NCBI RefSeq assembly: GCF_963169125.1
Contig: NC_084795.1
Coordinates: 260,581,042-260,645,041 of the forward strand
Length of the DNA: 64,000 nucleotides
From: Humulus lupulus
Lineage: Eukaryota > Streptophyta > Magnoliopsida > Rosales > Cannabaceae
Reading direction: 5' to 3'
The notes beneath the pieces were generated by a model. The model ran no database searches. It was not told the DNA's origin and saw only the letters and a list, made by a program, of their open reading frames with translations. Positions 1 to 11,700 of the stretch are shown here, in pieces; position 1 is the first letter of the stretch, and each line of letters opens with the position of its first letter. Position numbers and translations under genes: made by a program.

Positions 1-1468
1 GTAATAATTTTTCGGGATCGGATCCCCTTCTAAATTCTCTACTATATCTTAGTGCAATGTTATCTAGTAGTATTTTTGGGGATCGGATCCCCTTCTAAAT
101 TCACTACTCTGTCTTACTCAGCATGACAACTATATGAGACCCTAGCGGTAGTATTGGTTTACTAGTGTACGTTGGAATGGTTCATTATGTCATAATTAGG
201 TCTGCTTAGTGCAATGTTATCTAGTAATAATATTTCAGGATCAGATCCCCTTCTAAATTCTCTACTATATCTTAGTGCAATGTTATCTAGTAGTATTTTT
301 TGGGATCGGATCCCCTTCTAAATTCACTACTCTATCTTACTCAGCATGACAACTATATCAGACCCTAGCGATAGTATTGGTTTACTAGTGTACGTTGGAA
401 CGATTTATTATGTCATAATTAGGTCTGCTTAGTGCAATGTTATCTAGTAATAATTTTTCGGGATCGGATGCCATTCTAAATTCACTACTATATCTTAGTG
501 CAATGTTATCTAGTAGTATTTTTCGGGATCGGTTCCCCTTCTAAATTCACTACTCTATCTTACTCAGAATGACAACTATATCAGACCCTAGCGGTAGTAT
601 TGGTTTACTAGTGTACGTTGGAACGATTCATTATGTCATAATTAGGTCTGCTTAGTGCAATGTTATCTAGTCATAATTTTTCGGGATCGGATGCCATTCT
701 AAATTCACTACTATATCTTAGTGCAATGTTATATGGTAATATTTTTCCTGGATCGAATCCCCTTCTAAATTCACTATTCTATCTTACTCAGCATGACAAC
801 TATATGAGACCCTAGCGGTAGTATTGGTTTACTAGTGTACGTTGGAACGATTTATTATGTCATAATTAGGTGTGCTTAGTGCAATGCTATCTAGTCATAA
901 TTTTTCGGGATCGGATGCCATTCTAAATTCACTACTATATCTTAGTGCAATGTTATCTAGTAATATTTTTCCAGGATCAGATCCCCTTCTAAATTCACTA
1001 CTCTATCTTACTCAGCATGACAACTATATGAGACCCTAGCGGTAGTATTGGTTTACTAGTGTACGTTGGAACGGTTCATTATGTCATAATTAGGTCTGCT
1101 TAGTGCAATGTTATCTAGTAATAATTTTTCGGGATCAGATCCCCTTCTAAATTCACTACTCTATCTTACTTAGAATGACAACTATATGAGATTGTAGCGG
1201 TAGTATTGGTTTACTAGTGTATGTTGGAAAGGTTCATTATGTCATAATTAGGTCTGCTTAGTGCAATGTTATCTAGTAGTATTTTTCGGGATCGGATTCT
1301 TTTCTAAATTCACTACTCTATCTTACTCAGAATGACCACTATATGAGACCCTAGCGGTAGTATTGGTTTACTAGTGTACGTTGGAACAGTTCATTATGTC
1401 ATAATTAGGTTTGCTTAGTGTAATGTTATCTAGTAATAATTTTTCAGGATCGGATCCCTTCTAAATTT
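1..1468. repeat. Satellite-like tandem array, 223-bp unit
   Basis: Seven consecutive copies of an AT-rich unit; the array continues off the left edge. The landmark GACCCTAGCGGTAGTATTGG recurs at about 138, 361, 584, 808, 1032, 1190 and 1347, giving spacings of 223-224 bp four times and then 158 and 157 bp. Each long unit contains an internal duplication of about 66 bp (GGATCGGATCCCCTTCTAAA to ATCTAGTA). The last two units have lost one of these subrepeats. Homology stops abruptly near 1468. No ORF. Confidence 0.93.
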
Positions 1469-1842
1469 TTTGTGCATGTACACGTACGGTTGGCCTTTTT
1501 ATTTTAAAAAACAGAAAAAAAATAACAATAATAATTTATGCAATTTAACACAATTACCATAATTTTTTAATTAAATGAATTTAAAAAAATTAAAATTAAG
1601 TACAAATTTGATAAGATAAATCTTTCTAATTTTATGATTGGAAGATATTAAAAAATTTAATTAATTTTTCTTAAAAGCTAAATAAATTTTGAGAATTTAA
1701 TGAAACAACCACAATATAATATTAATTTAAATTTATTAATAAAATAAATAAATTAAAAAAAATTCGGTTACCTTTCTTAAATCTAAAAAAATAAAACCAT
1801 GTTAATGGAAATTAAGATTGGTAGATTATCCATCTCACCAAG
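1469..1842. other. AT-rich intergenic spacer
   Basis: A stretch of about 370 bp between the satellite array and the first solo LTR. It is A/T homopolymer-rich. I see no gene, promoter or terminal repeat in it. Confidence 0.6.
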
Positions 1843-2603
1843 TGTAACTCCCATTTCTTTTTACAAATACATTACAACAATTATGAAAAATAAGAGAAGA
1901 CATTTTAATTCATACTTTTGAGTGCATTACAATGCTAACCGAATGCTAGAGCTATTAAGTAAAGTGGAAGAATAACTAATGAATACACAACTATAATATC
2001 CATGGACATTTCATTAGTATAATACCCATAGAATGATGCAATGTACAAGCAAACAATCACTAAAGTTATGAACAATAAAGAGAAATTCATGATTAGATGA
2101 TGAATTTTATCTAGAAGGGGTAAGGAATGAAGAAGTTGTTGTAAGTAAATGGTTGAAGGAACAAGTATTTATAGGACAAAAACTAGCCGTTTATGACCGT
2201 TGGTGAATAGTGATCCTGACCGTTGGGGATATAGTTGTTTTCTATTATGGGATTTTAACAATTCTAAGTTGTTGAAGTAACCAACAGGTGGGAATAATTA
2301 ATTTATGGGTGTTAGAGAAACATTTTTCAGAAAAGTTTGTTAGTAAAAAATGTTAAACTAAGTAATATAAGAAGATTGGGAAATTTTCATTTTTTACTAT
2401 TCACCGGGTACTATTCATAGTAGGTCCCACAGTAGGGTCTACATGGGTCCCACAGCGGGGTCCACCCCATGGTTCCCACATGATGATGCAGTAGTGATAT
2501 AATGATGACTTTAGCAAACCACCATGTTTATATTTTTAATATTTTATTTTTCCACTATGCTTATATTTTAAATATTTTATTAGCATAGTAACCCAAAATT
2601 TTC

Positions 2604-2613
2604 CTATAAATAG
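2604..2613 (+). promoter_or_regulatory. Putative TATA box of solo LTR 1
   Basis: CTATAAATAG, followed by a C/T-rich leader (TTTCTTTCTCTTACTCTACC) and a possible splice donor, AGGTAAGC, near 2760. This layout is typical of an LTR promoter and start of R. It sets the plus orientation of this LTR. Confidence 0.6.
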
Positions 2614-2801
2614 CCCTTCCAAAACTCATCTTGAATCACAAAAACCTCATTTTCTTTCTCTTACTCTACCCAAAAATCTTCTTAACACCATTCTAAAGTT
2701 CTAAACCTCAAAGATCTAGGCGAAGTTCTGTCTGAAACGATAGCCTACGAAAACCTTTTAGGTAAGCTCTTTCCCGAGTCTTTCATTTCAGTTATTTAGT
2801 T

Positions 2802-3260
2802 ATTATATATGTATAGATTATTTTACTATGCCATTATAATGCCAAAATTTATATATAGATTAATTTACTATGCCGTTATAATGCCAAAAGTTATATATAG
2901 ATTATTTTACTATGCCATTATAATGCAAAAATTTATATATATATTAATTTACTATGCCGTTATAATGCCAAAAGTTATATAAAGATTATTTTACTATGCC
3001 GTTATAATGCCAAAAGTTATATATAGATTATTTTACTATGTCGTTATAATGCCAAAAGTTATATATAGATTATTTTACTATGCCGTTATAATGCCAAAAT
3101 TTATATATAGATTGTTTTACTATAATGCCAAAATTTATATACGGATTATGTTACCATGCCGTTATAATGCCAAAAGTTATATAGATTACTTTACTATGCC
3201 ATTAAAATGCTAAAATTTATATATGGATTATTTTACCATGTCGTCATATTTTACAATGCC
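2802..3260. repeat. About 43-bp tandem repeats inside solo LTR 1
   Basis: About ten degenerate copies of a unit containing TTTACTATGCCGTTATAATG and a TTATATATAGATTA segment. It lies downstream of the LTR TATA box. The short ORF across it encodes only a low-complexity repeat and is not a gene. Confidence 0.85.
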
Positions 3261-4802
3261 AAAAATTGAAATATAAACTATTTTTTTTATGTATCGTTAT
3301 AATACTAAATTTATATAGGCTATGGTCACACTTTGGACTATTTGGACTTTTATTATATGACCTTATTCCCTATTATTATGGACTGATACTATGACCTGGA
3401 CATTTCCGTATGACCATGACCACGACTTTTAGACCGGGATCTTGCCATGGACAATTATAGTATGACCATATGCTTGGACATAAAATAAACAATAAAATAA
3501 GAAGAAAAGAAAAAATAGAATAACAACAACTATAAACTAAAATTACATCATGTAGATTTTATGTAAGTTAATAGTTTGTATTTTTATCAGGAAGCTAACA
3601 ATTTCGATTGTTTTATCAAGACGCAAGGTAAGTAGAATCCTCATCTACAATACAAGTCTTTTATGTTGCTTATGTGCATTTATATGCTTTATATGTTATC
3701 CTGCCATGTTTTTATGCATAAGTTATTTTTAAGAATGTTATATTTCTTATGCATAAGTACGCTTAATGTTCACAAACAAGTTATTGAAAGCGTTAAAGTA
3801 GAGGTGCTGCTTGGGAGACCTACGTCCCAAAAATGTAAGGAGGGAGATGTACTTCTCTATATAATGAATGTTTATGAGGGAGAAATTCCCTATTATCATG
3901 TTTATGTTCAGGTGGGAATGTGATTCCCTATGTAAGGCCTGCAGCAGCATCCTCTTGGGCCCAAAAGAAAGGAAAGTGAAAGAAAGAAATAAAATACATA
4001 ACATGTTGCACGTTTATTCTAATGCATATGAGGTAGTTATTCTACTTACTGAGCCTTAGCTCATCAGATAATGTTTTGTATTGTAGGTAAGAGGCCCCAA
4101 ATATAAATTGTTGATGAATATACGTGGAGCTAACATGACTGTACATATGGGGCTGACTTGAAGGGAGTGGAGTTCTGCTATGCTATTTTATAAATAAATG
4201 AGAAACTTGATTTTATAATTATATTTCATTAAAAGTATTTTGTGAACTTTATAATTTACTTAAAGTTTTAAAAGTATTTCATGAACGTTGTAATTTACAT
4301 AAAGCTTTTCAATTTATCGGTTGGATACATATTCATTTCTACGTTAAGGTGTAGTAACGCCACGAAAATTATTTATAAAAGTATTAAGATTTGTATGTAA
4401 GATAAATTTTCTATTTAGTTGTGAGTATTGTATGGTTTGAGGTTATGAACATTAGTTATGTATTGTTTAATAAAGTTTTTGTAAATTCAGAATTTTAGTA
4501 TTGTTATATTCAGGTTAAACTTTATTTTTACACTATATATATGTATGTTAAGAAAGGAGGTCGTTACACCAAGTGACCACTATTTATCTTCCCTATGTTT
4601 TTATCATGTAACATATTTCAACAAATGTTATTAATTGTACCTATAATATTTTTTTTAAAACACAACAACTTCATTGATGTCTTTTATTCTCTCTATTTTA
4701 TGTGAACACACAAGTTGATTCTATATATTTTATAGATTTCCTCCTCTTGTCCATCTTTTGCTTAGAGTTATAACGGAAAAGTAACCACTCTAGTCCCGGA
4801 TT

Positions 4803-5489
4803 ATGGCTCCTCCCAAAATTATAGGTGATCCATACTACCAAATAGTAACAGGTGATATTGATAACACCATCAGACTAGGTGAAGGTTCTGATTCTTTCTT
4901 TGTTATTCACCTCTTCGCAAAATTTTTACGACATCCACTAACTAGTAGCGAACCAAATTTTACAAATTTGATGGTCGATAACGGCATGGAAGACTCTGTT
5001 TGTTGCGATACTATTGTATTTCTTTCAAGACAAACGTTGATGGCCAATGAAAATAACCATGCCAAAGTTATCATTGACGAGATGCTAGGTGAGGCTTATC
5101 TCCATCCTTCTATATTTTTTCTCTTGGATAAAATTATTGATTACGCTTGAAAGATGTGGAACGAAGTCTGTGTAAAAGTGGATGTTCATGTTTTTGTTTA
5201 TGATCTTCCTCCACAACACGATTCTGGCATTGATGGTGACGTTGATAGTGAGGAGTATATGGATAATATGACTATTAATTTCATGGCAGCAAGCGAGCAA
5301 TCCATTGAAAAATTGGAGAAAGTTTTGATTAAAGATGATAAAATTGTATGTTCTATTTGCTTTGAGAATGTTCATGTTGGTTTGGAAGCTACAAAGTTAC
5401 CTTGCACACACACATATCATGAAAAATGTATTGTTCAGTGGCTACAAACTAGTAAATTTTGTCAAATGTGTCGATTTGAGATAGTTTAA
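4803..5489 (+). pseudogene. RING-H2 finger protein (E3 ubiquitin ligase-like), in-frame stop
   Basis: One continuous frame of 229 codons interrupted by a single TGA at 5148-5150. The C-terminal 45 residues form a RING-H2 zinc finger: CSIC near 5347, then PCTHTYHEKC, a WLQ core and CQMCR near the end. This is the Cys3-His2-Cys3 ligand pattern of plant RING-H2 ubiquitin ligases, which recruit E2 enzymes. The N-terminal 180 residues match no domain I recognise. The acidic stretch before the finger is typical of cytosolic RING-H2 proteins, and I see no membrane segment. The TGA may derive from CGA by C-to-T change. Either the gene is dead, or only the downstream ATG at 5154 is used, giving 111 residues with an intact RING. 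No intron is needed. Confidence 0.75.
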
Positions 5490-6571
5490 AAAAATCATTT
5501 TTATATTTGTTACACAAATTTCGACATGTATTAAATCCTATTATATACTAATAATCCGAATTTTATTTACAATTTTTACATATAATTTCGAAAATGTGGG
5601 AACATTTGAATTTCAATATTTATATAACAAAACATTGCATGTTTAATTAGAAAGACTTATTCATTTGAAAGATACATATTCATCTTCCCAATAAAATAAT
5701 AAAAATAAATATAATAGATATATATTTATAAATGAATTAATCCACATTTATTCTATCAATATAACTTTATCTACAATTATTAAATTACATGTTCACATTA
5801 AAAGGCAAAGGTTCGTAGAACCTATACATATTTTCAAAATACCCTATTGTAATGCAAAAAAAAAAAAAAAAAAAAAATTCCAATAATATTTTGAAATTTA
5901 TAATTTTGTACATCAAAGATAATTATTATGGATGTAAATTGTTCAACTTCCCATATTAATTTATGATATTCTCTATTTTTTTATTAATTTTTAATTGTTA
6001 TTATCTAAATCCTATTAATTTTTATCATGTTTAAATATAATATAATACTTTCAAATTTTCAACCACCCCACTAATTATATTAAATGCGCATCTCATATTT
6101 AAATACTCTAACCAACCATCTATAACCTAGCATTAAAATAAAAAAAAATTAATATTGCACAATTGTGGTTCTCTAAACCCTAATTTCGAAATTTGTAATG
6201 AAAAATTTGAAAATTATAACAATTATATTATTACACATTAATTAGGGTTTACACTAATTACTATTTTGAACAATTAATTATTGAATATATGTTAAATATT
6301 AAATACACATCTTCATATTCAAAGACTCTAACCAACTATCTATATCCTAACATTAAATAAAAAAAATATTAATATTGCACAATTGTGGTTCTCTAAACCC
6401 TAATTTCGAAATTTGTAATGAAAATTTTGAAAATTATAACAATTATATTATTATACATTAATTAGGGTTTACACTAATTACTATGTTGAACAATTAATTA
6501 TTGAATATATGTTAAATATTAAATGCACATCTTTATATTCAAAGACTCTAACCAACTATCTATATCCTAGC
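5490..6571. repeat. AT-rich intergenic DNA with ~220-bp direct repeats
   Basis: No gene seen. From about 6070 a unit of about 220 bp repeats; its marker GACTCTAACCAACTATCTAT occurs at about 6105 (diverged), 6325 and 6545. It contains AACCCTAATTTCGAAATTTG and ATTAGGGTTTACACTAATTA. The third copy is cut by the solo LTR at 6572 and resumes at 7748. Related copies recur at 8230-8460 and 13500-17100, in the same orientation on both sides of the transposase gene. There is an A homopolymer near 5855-5877. Confidence 0.75.
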
Positions 6572-7747
6572 TGTTATACCCAAAAATTGGAGAATGCATC
6601 CTAGGAGGCTAAGGAGAATGCATTTTAGGAGAGCTAAGAGGGGTGGTCTTAGGAGACCCCAAGGAGGATGTGGTCCTAAGAGACCCCAAGGGTGTGTAGG
6701 AGGCAAGCCTCCCAAGGTTTCCAAAGTGTTGGCTTGAACGTGTCCAAGGTAAGTAGCTAAGGAGGAGGAGTCTCATGCAAGAGGGAGGAGACTTAGATTT
6801 TGATAAGGAGAGCCTATACAATGTTCGATCAGACATGTTTGGGAGATGCTAAAGGAGAAGGCCTTGATCTTGTCCAATGTGAGATGTTATGGAGGAGGTT
6901 GCCTCAATGTTGTCCAAGGTGAGGTGCTAAGGAGGTTGCCTCAATGTTGTCCAAGGTGAGGCACCAAAGAGGTTGCCTCAATGTTGTCCAAGGTGAGGTG
7001 CCAAGGAGGTTACCTCGGACCACCTTGGTCCGAGGAGAAGCCAAGGAGATTGGTTCAAGGAGGAACATGGCATGCTAGAGGAGAGTGCCATGATAGAGGA
7101 GAGAAGTGCATGTCCTACCACCATGCACGTTCAACCCACCATGCATGTCCTACCACCATGCACGTCCGACCAACACTTGCATGGGTAGTCAGTAGGAGGT
7201 GGATCAATTAGATAGAGGAGACTAAGTCAAGGTTCCCAGAGACAGCTTCAACAACATACGCGGGAATCTCTCATTCCTCACTCAAATTGAGGAATTAGTT
7301 ATATTTTAAACATTTATTGTAATATAAATATAAGATGAATAATAAAATATCCCGATTGTAAGGGGATATCAATTGAGGATCCCAGGCCTATAAATAGGGA
7401 GCTTATGGGATGAAAGAAGGGTCTTTTCTGCTTCTTCTTTCTAGAGAAAGAAAATTGGGACTGTCTATTCTAGAGAGAGAAAGTGCTGAAATAAGAGAGA
7501 ATTCTTGTATTTTTGCAATCTGTACTGAAGAAACTCAGTTGGCTCAGTCCATCTGATCTTGAGTACGGGTCTATAAATCACAACTCTAAGTGGATTAGGC
7601 TATTACCGACAATCGGGGCTGAACCACTATAAAAATCTCTTGTGTTATTTACTTTTCTTGTTTGTACCGTCTGTTGTCGTTTTTATTTCTCTTGAAGGCT
7701 TGTCGTTATTGACGTTCTCATGTCGTTGGCTAAAAACGCAGTCAACA
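6572..7747 (+). mobile_element. Solo LTR 2, relative of the element 2 LTR, 1.2 kb
   Basis: Starts TGTTATACCC and ends GCAGTCAACA, with target duplication CTAGC at 6567-6571 and 7748-7752. A TATA box (CCTATAAATAGGG) lies near 7388. From about 7270 the sequence aligns by eye with the reverse complement of the element 2 LTR: a shared block around ATTTTAAACATTTATT, the GGGGATATCA box, CCTATAAATA and AGTCAACA. It also carries the paired motif CTCGGACC...GGTCCGAG at 7014-7036 that is multiplied in element 2. It contains no coding sequence. It is a solo LTR of a diverged sister family of element 2. Confidence 0.88.
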
Positions 7748-7752
7748 CTAGC

Positions 7753-8731
7753 ATTAAATAAAAAAAATTAATATTGCACAATTGTGGTTATCTGAACCCT
7801 AATTTCGAAAATTATAATGAAAATTTCGAAATATTATTGGATTTATACATATTTTCTAAAATTTCAAAATTATATTAAATGCTATTATAATTTTGAAATT
7901 TGTAAGTATCAACTTTTCAACCACCTCACTAATTATATTAATTAATGCTATTATAATTTCGAAATTTATAAGCATAAACTTTTCAACCACCCCACTAATT
8001 ATATTAAATGTTATTATAATTTCTAAAAATTTAAGTGTAGTTCTATTGGTTAAACATTCTGGTGATTCTTAATTACAAAGCAAATGTTCATAGAACCTAC
8101 ACATATTTTCGAAATTACCTATTATTATGCCAAAAATTATATATAATTATTAAAATTACAACTTTTCAACTTCCCATCAAAACACAATGGTTTCAAAAAT
8201 GATTTAGTATTCTTAAAAAAAATTATAACAATTATATTATTATACATTAATTAGGGCTTACACTAATTACTATTTTGGAGAATTAATTATTGAAAATATG
8301 TTAAATATTAAATGCACATCTTCATATTCAAAGACTCTAACTAACTATCTATATCCTAACATTAAAAAAAAATTAATATTGCACAACTGTGGTTATCTAA
8401 ACCCTAATTTCGAAAATTCTAATGCAAATTTCGTAAATTATAATGAAATTTTTGAAATATTATTGGATTTATACATATTTTCAAAATTGCAAAATTATAT
8501 TAAATGCTATTATAATTTCGAAATTTGTAAGTATCAACTTTTCAACCACCCCACTAATTATATTAATTAATGCTATTATAATTTCGAAATTTATAAGCAT
8601 CAACTTTTCAATCACCCCACTAATTATATTAATTGATGCAATTTTAATAATATAATCAGTTTAAATATAAAAAATATTGAATAGTGCTACACACCATTCG
8701 AAAGAAAAATCAGAAGGAACAAGCTGGAGAA
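7753..8731. other. AT-rich region upstream of the transposase gene
   Basis: No gene. It repeats the ~220-bp family found at 6070-6571, and a block with TTTCAACCACCCCACTAATT occurs several times between 7910 and 8625. Short ORFs at 8298-8655 arise from these repeats. The promoter of the FAR1-like gene must lie here, but I see no clear TATA-initiator pair. Confidence 0.6.
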
Positions 8732-11700
8732 ATGACTAGTTACGAAAATGGTTTGGAAGCTGAACAAGAAGATACAAAATCCTTATCTTCTGAACATGAA
8801 GTAGACCCTGCTGGGGGAACACGTTTGGAAGAGACAAACGATGAAGATGTACCAGAAGACAATGTTGAATGTGGCATTATTGAAGAATGGACCAAACCTG
8901 ATATTGCACAATGGAGGAGCTTGCTTCAATTTTTGGATATTGACAAAGAACCAAAACATATTAAGTTTTCAGACTTCGAAGGGAAGGAGTTTGTAAGTAT
9001 TGAACAAGCAGAATCTTTTTATTTTTTGTATGCGAAAATGATGGGGTTTAGTGTTAGAAAAAAACTTAAGAGGGAGGACAAAAAAGGTATTTTACACATT
9101 AGAAGTTGGGTGTGTTCAAACGAAGGTTTTAGAGAACAAAAATATTGTAATCTTGATAATAGGTGTAAAGAAGCTCGTTCTCTAACAAGAACAGGTTGTA
9201 ATGCAGAGTTTAGAATAAATTTAAATAGGGAAACTAACCACTGGATTACAAAGTGTTTTAATAACCACCACAACTGTAACACCCCAAGTTGCTAATAAGG
9301 TTTAAGACCTTGTTTAGCGTGCCTGGAGGGCAATAAATGAATTTACATGATAATATATGAATTTGAATGAACATGTGATTAGTAATGCATGTTTAGGTGG
9401 TATATAGATGCATGTGGGCCCCGTTTGTATGTTAGGGGTAAACTGGTAATTTTAGCCCGTTGAGGGCATAAATGTGATAATTGTATTATGTGATTTGTAC
9501 CACGTGAGTGTGGTGTTTTTATTGTGATGCACGCGTCGAGACGGTCCTAGTGAGCTAATTAGTCTAAAAGTCACAACGGGATTTTGTACCCGGCTCGGAA
9601 GGAGCCTAGGGGTACTTTAGGAATTTTGTAAGTTGAATTGAGAACTAATGGTTATAGTTATTGGCGATTGAGTAACCTGTGTAACCGTTTGTAACTGCTT
9701 TGAGTAACAAGTTTTAGATGGAAATGGTAGAATTGAATAGAAGTGAAAGGACTTGAGTGCCCTTGAAGGTTTAGTTAGGAAGGATTATTAGGAAGGGGTA
9801 AAGTGGTCATTTGGCAAGGGATTTAGACAATTTTCAGCTGGGATATTGGGGTACACGGTTTGGGCATTGGGTCATTTGATGGTTTTGATAAAAATTGAAG
9901 AGAAGAAAAACTAGAAGAAAGAAAAAGCTAGGGCAAGAAGAAGAAAAAGAAGAAGAAGAGTAGAAGGGGTTGAAGTGGGAGTTTAAGAGGAGATCAAGGA
10001 AGCTTTTGGGTGAATTCTCCACTTGAGGTAAGGATTTTATGCACATTTAAGATTTGTTTCTGTTTTGATTTGAGAAATCTAAAGCATGAGTTAAGTTTTT
10101 AAAGTTTTGGGTTGACTTGCTGAAATTAGAAATCAAAGAGTGGATCTTTGGGTGGGATGGTGTTTTGATCTTGATACTAGTGTTTATGGGTTGTTAGATG
10201 GTTCATATGAAGTTTTAAATTGATCTTGGGGTTTAGGTATTTGTTTGGGATGATTTGGGGAGGTTGTAGCTCGAGAAAAACGCAAGAGAAAACCCAGAAA
10301 TCTGGGTTCGCGAAGGAGCGCCGCGGCCCTGTTCTTGGGCGTCGCGGTGCGAGGATGCTTCAGGAAATGGCCTAGCCGCTGGGTGCCGCGGCCCTAGGCC
10401 ATTTTGGCAGCCAAAAATTTGGGTTTTTAGGGCTTTTTCCCAGGGACACGGGGGATGGTTCCAATGTATTGTTTTAAGGAATTAGAGGTCCCGAGAGTAC
10501 GGGATTGGTCCCGTGAAGTGGTTTTGGGTTTGGTTAGTATTAAAAGTGTTTTATGTGTGTTGTGACTAGGTTTTCGGAGAGGCTCGTGCTAGGGGACCGT
10601 GCTTGTGACCTTGGTGCATCGGAAGGCTCGGGATACAAGTAAGAAAACTGTAGCACCCGAGAACAGGGCATGGGCCCATAGTGTTATTGCAGGGCAGGGC
10701 CCTAGATTGTATTATGTGCTAATGTATAACCTTAAATGAATTATTATATGATTGAATGATTATTTCGAGATGTACTATATGTGTGATTATAATGAAATGA
10801 ACGGCTAAGGCCGAGAGCGGTGAAGGCTGAGAACGGCCGTGGGGCCGGAAGTAACACCTAGCACACGGGGTGCTTATAGTCAGGGTGGGACCCAATGGAT
10901 ACATGAGTTATCCTTACGGTAAGGACCGAGACCCCAGGCTTTGGTTAGGCCTCTGGGGCGGCATGGCCGTGTTTGTTCAGTCTGATGGTTTTCTTGTTTA
11001 TTAGTGGATTATATGTTATTTACTGTATGAGTTTTCTTGCTGGGCTTCGGCTCACGGGTGCTCTGTGTTGCAGGTAAGAGCAAGGGGTCAGTCAACCAGC
11101 CATGGGTATGGAGAGCGTGGGGGCGGTGCGTACATGTTCGGCCTGGCCGACTGCTTTGGTTGGGGGCATTTTGAATATGGCTGTATTAACTTATTCTTTT
11201 GATAGTCAATCAAATGTAAATCTATTTTTTGAGTTGTAAGTATTTTGTAAACCTTATTTTTGGGATCCCAGATGTTGATACTTAAAGTTTTTTTTTAATG
11301 AAACTAAGTATTTTCAAAGATTACAGCCTTAACTTCCAGTTAGTCACACTTTGGTCTTTGAATACCTCGTAGAGTCAGTTAGTCGCACAGTTGTGTTTTA
11401 AACTCATTTAGTAACGGCTCTAAGGTAGTAGGGCGTTACAACAACCATAAGTTTGCCTTCTTTCGTGAAAAACCATTTCTTAGATCTCATAGAATATTTA
11501 GGGACGAGATGAGGGAACAAGTTATGTCAATGAAGAGAGCCGGAATTAAGACATCCCAAATTTGGAATTACATGGTAGAAGTTCATGATGGTTGGGAAAA
11601 TGTGGGATGTATCAAAGATGACTTGTACAAGGGAATCTGTAAAAAATATTCAACTTGGGATGATTGTGACACGTCCACAGCAAGGGGTTATCTTGAAGCA

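Larger units (their letters stand above)
1843..4568 (+). mobile_element. Solo LTR 1 (TGTAAC...GTTACA type), 2.7 kb
   Basis: Starts TGTAACTCCC and ends GGAGGTCGTTACA. It is flanked by a perfect 5-bp target duplication, CCAAG, at 1838-1842 and 4569-4573. TG...CA ends, a 5-bp duplication, a TATA-like box in the middle and no internal gag/pol identify it as a solo LTR left by LTR-LTR recombination. Its ends resemble those of the LTRs at 9275, 22726 and 62730, so it belongs to a related but diverged long-LTR family. Small ORFs inside (3007-3213, 3663-4059) are repeat-derived or overlap on both strands and are not taken as genes. The retrotransposon lineage cannot be told from an LTR alone. Confidence 0.88.

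Noticed and set aside
1..1468. CRISPR-like array
   Set aside because: Units are long, contiguous tandem copies without unique spacers, and the DNA is plant nuclear.
3007..4059. Short ORFs inside solo LTR 1
   Set aside because: One is the translation of a 43-bp tandem repeat and the others overlap each other on both strands; no domain or conservation.
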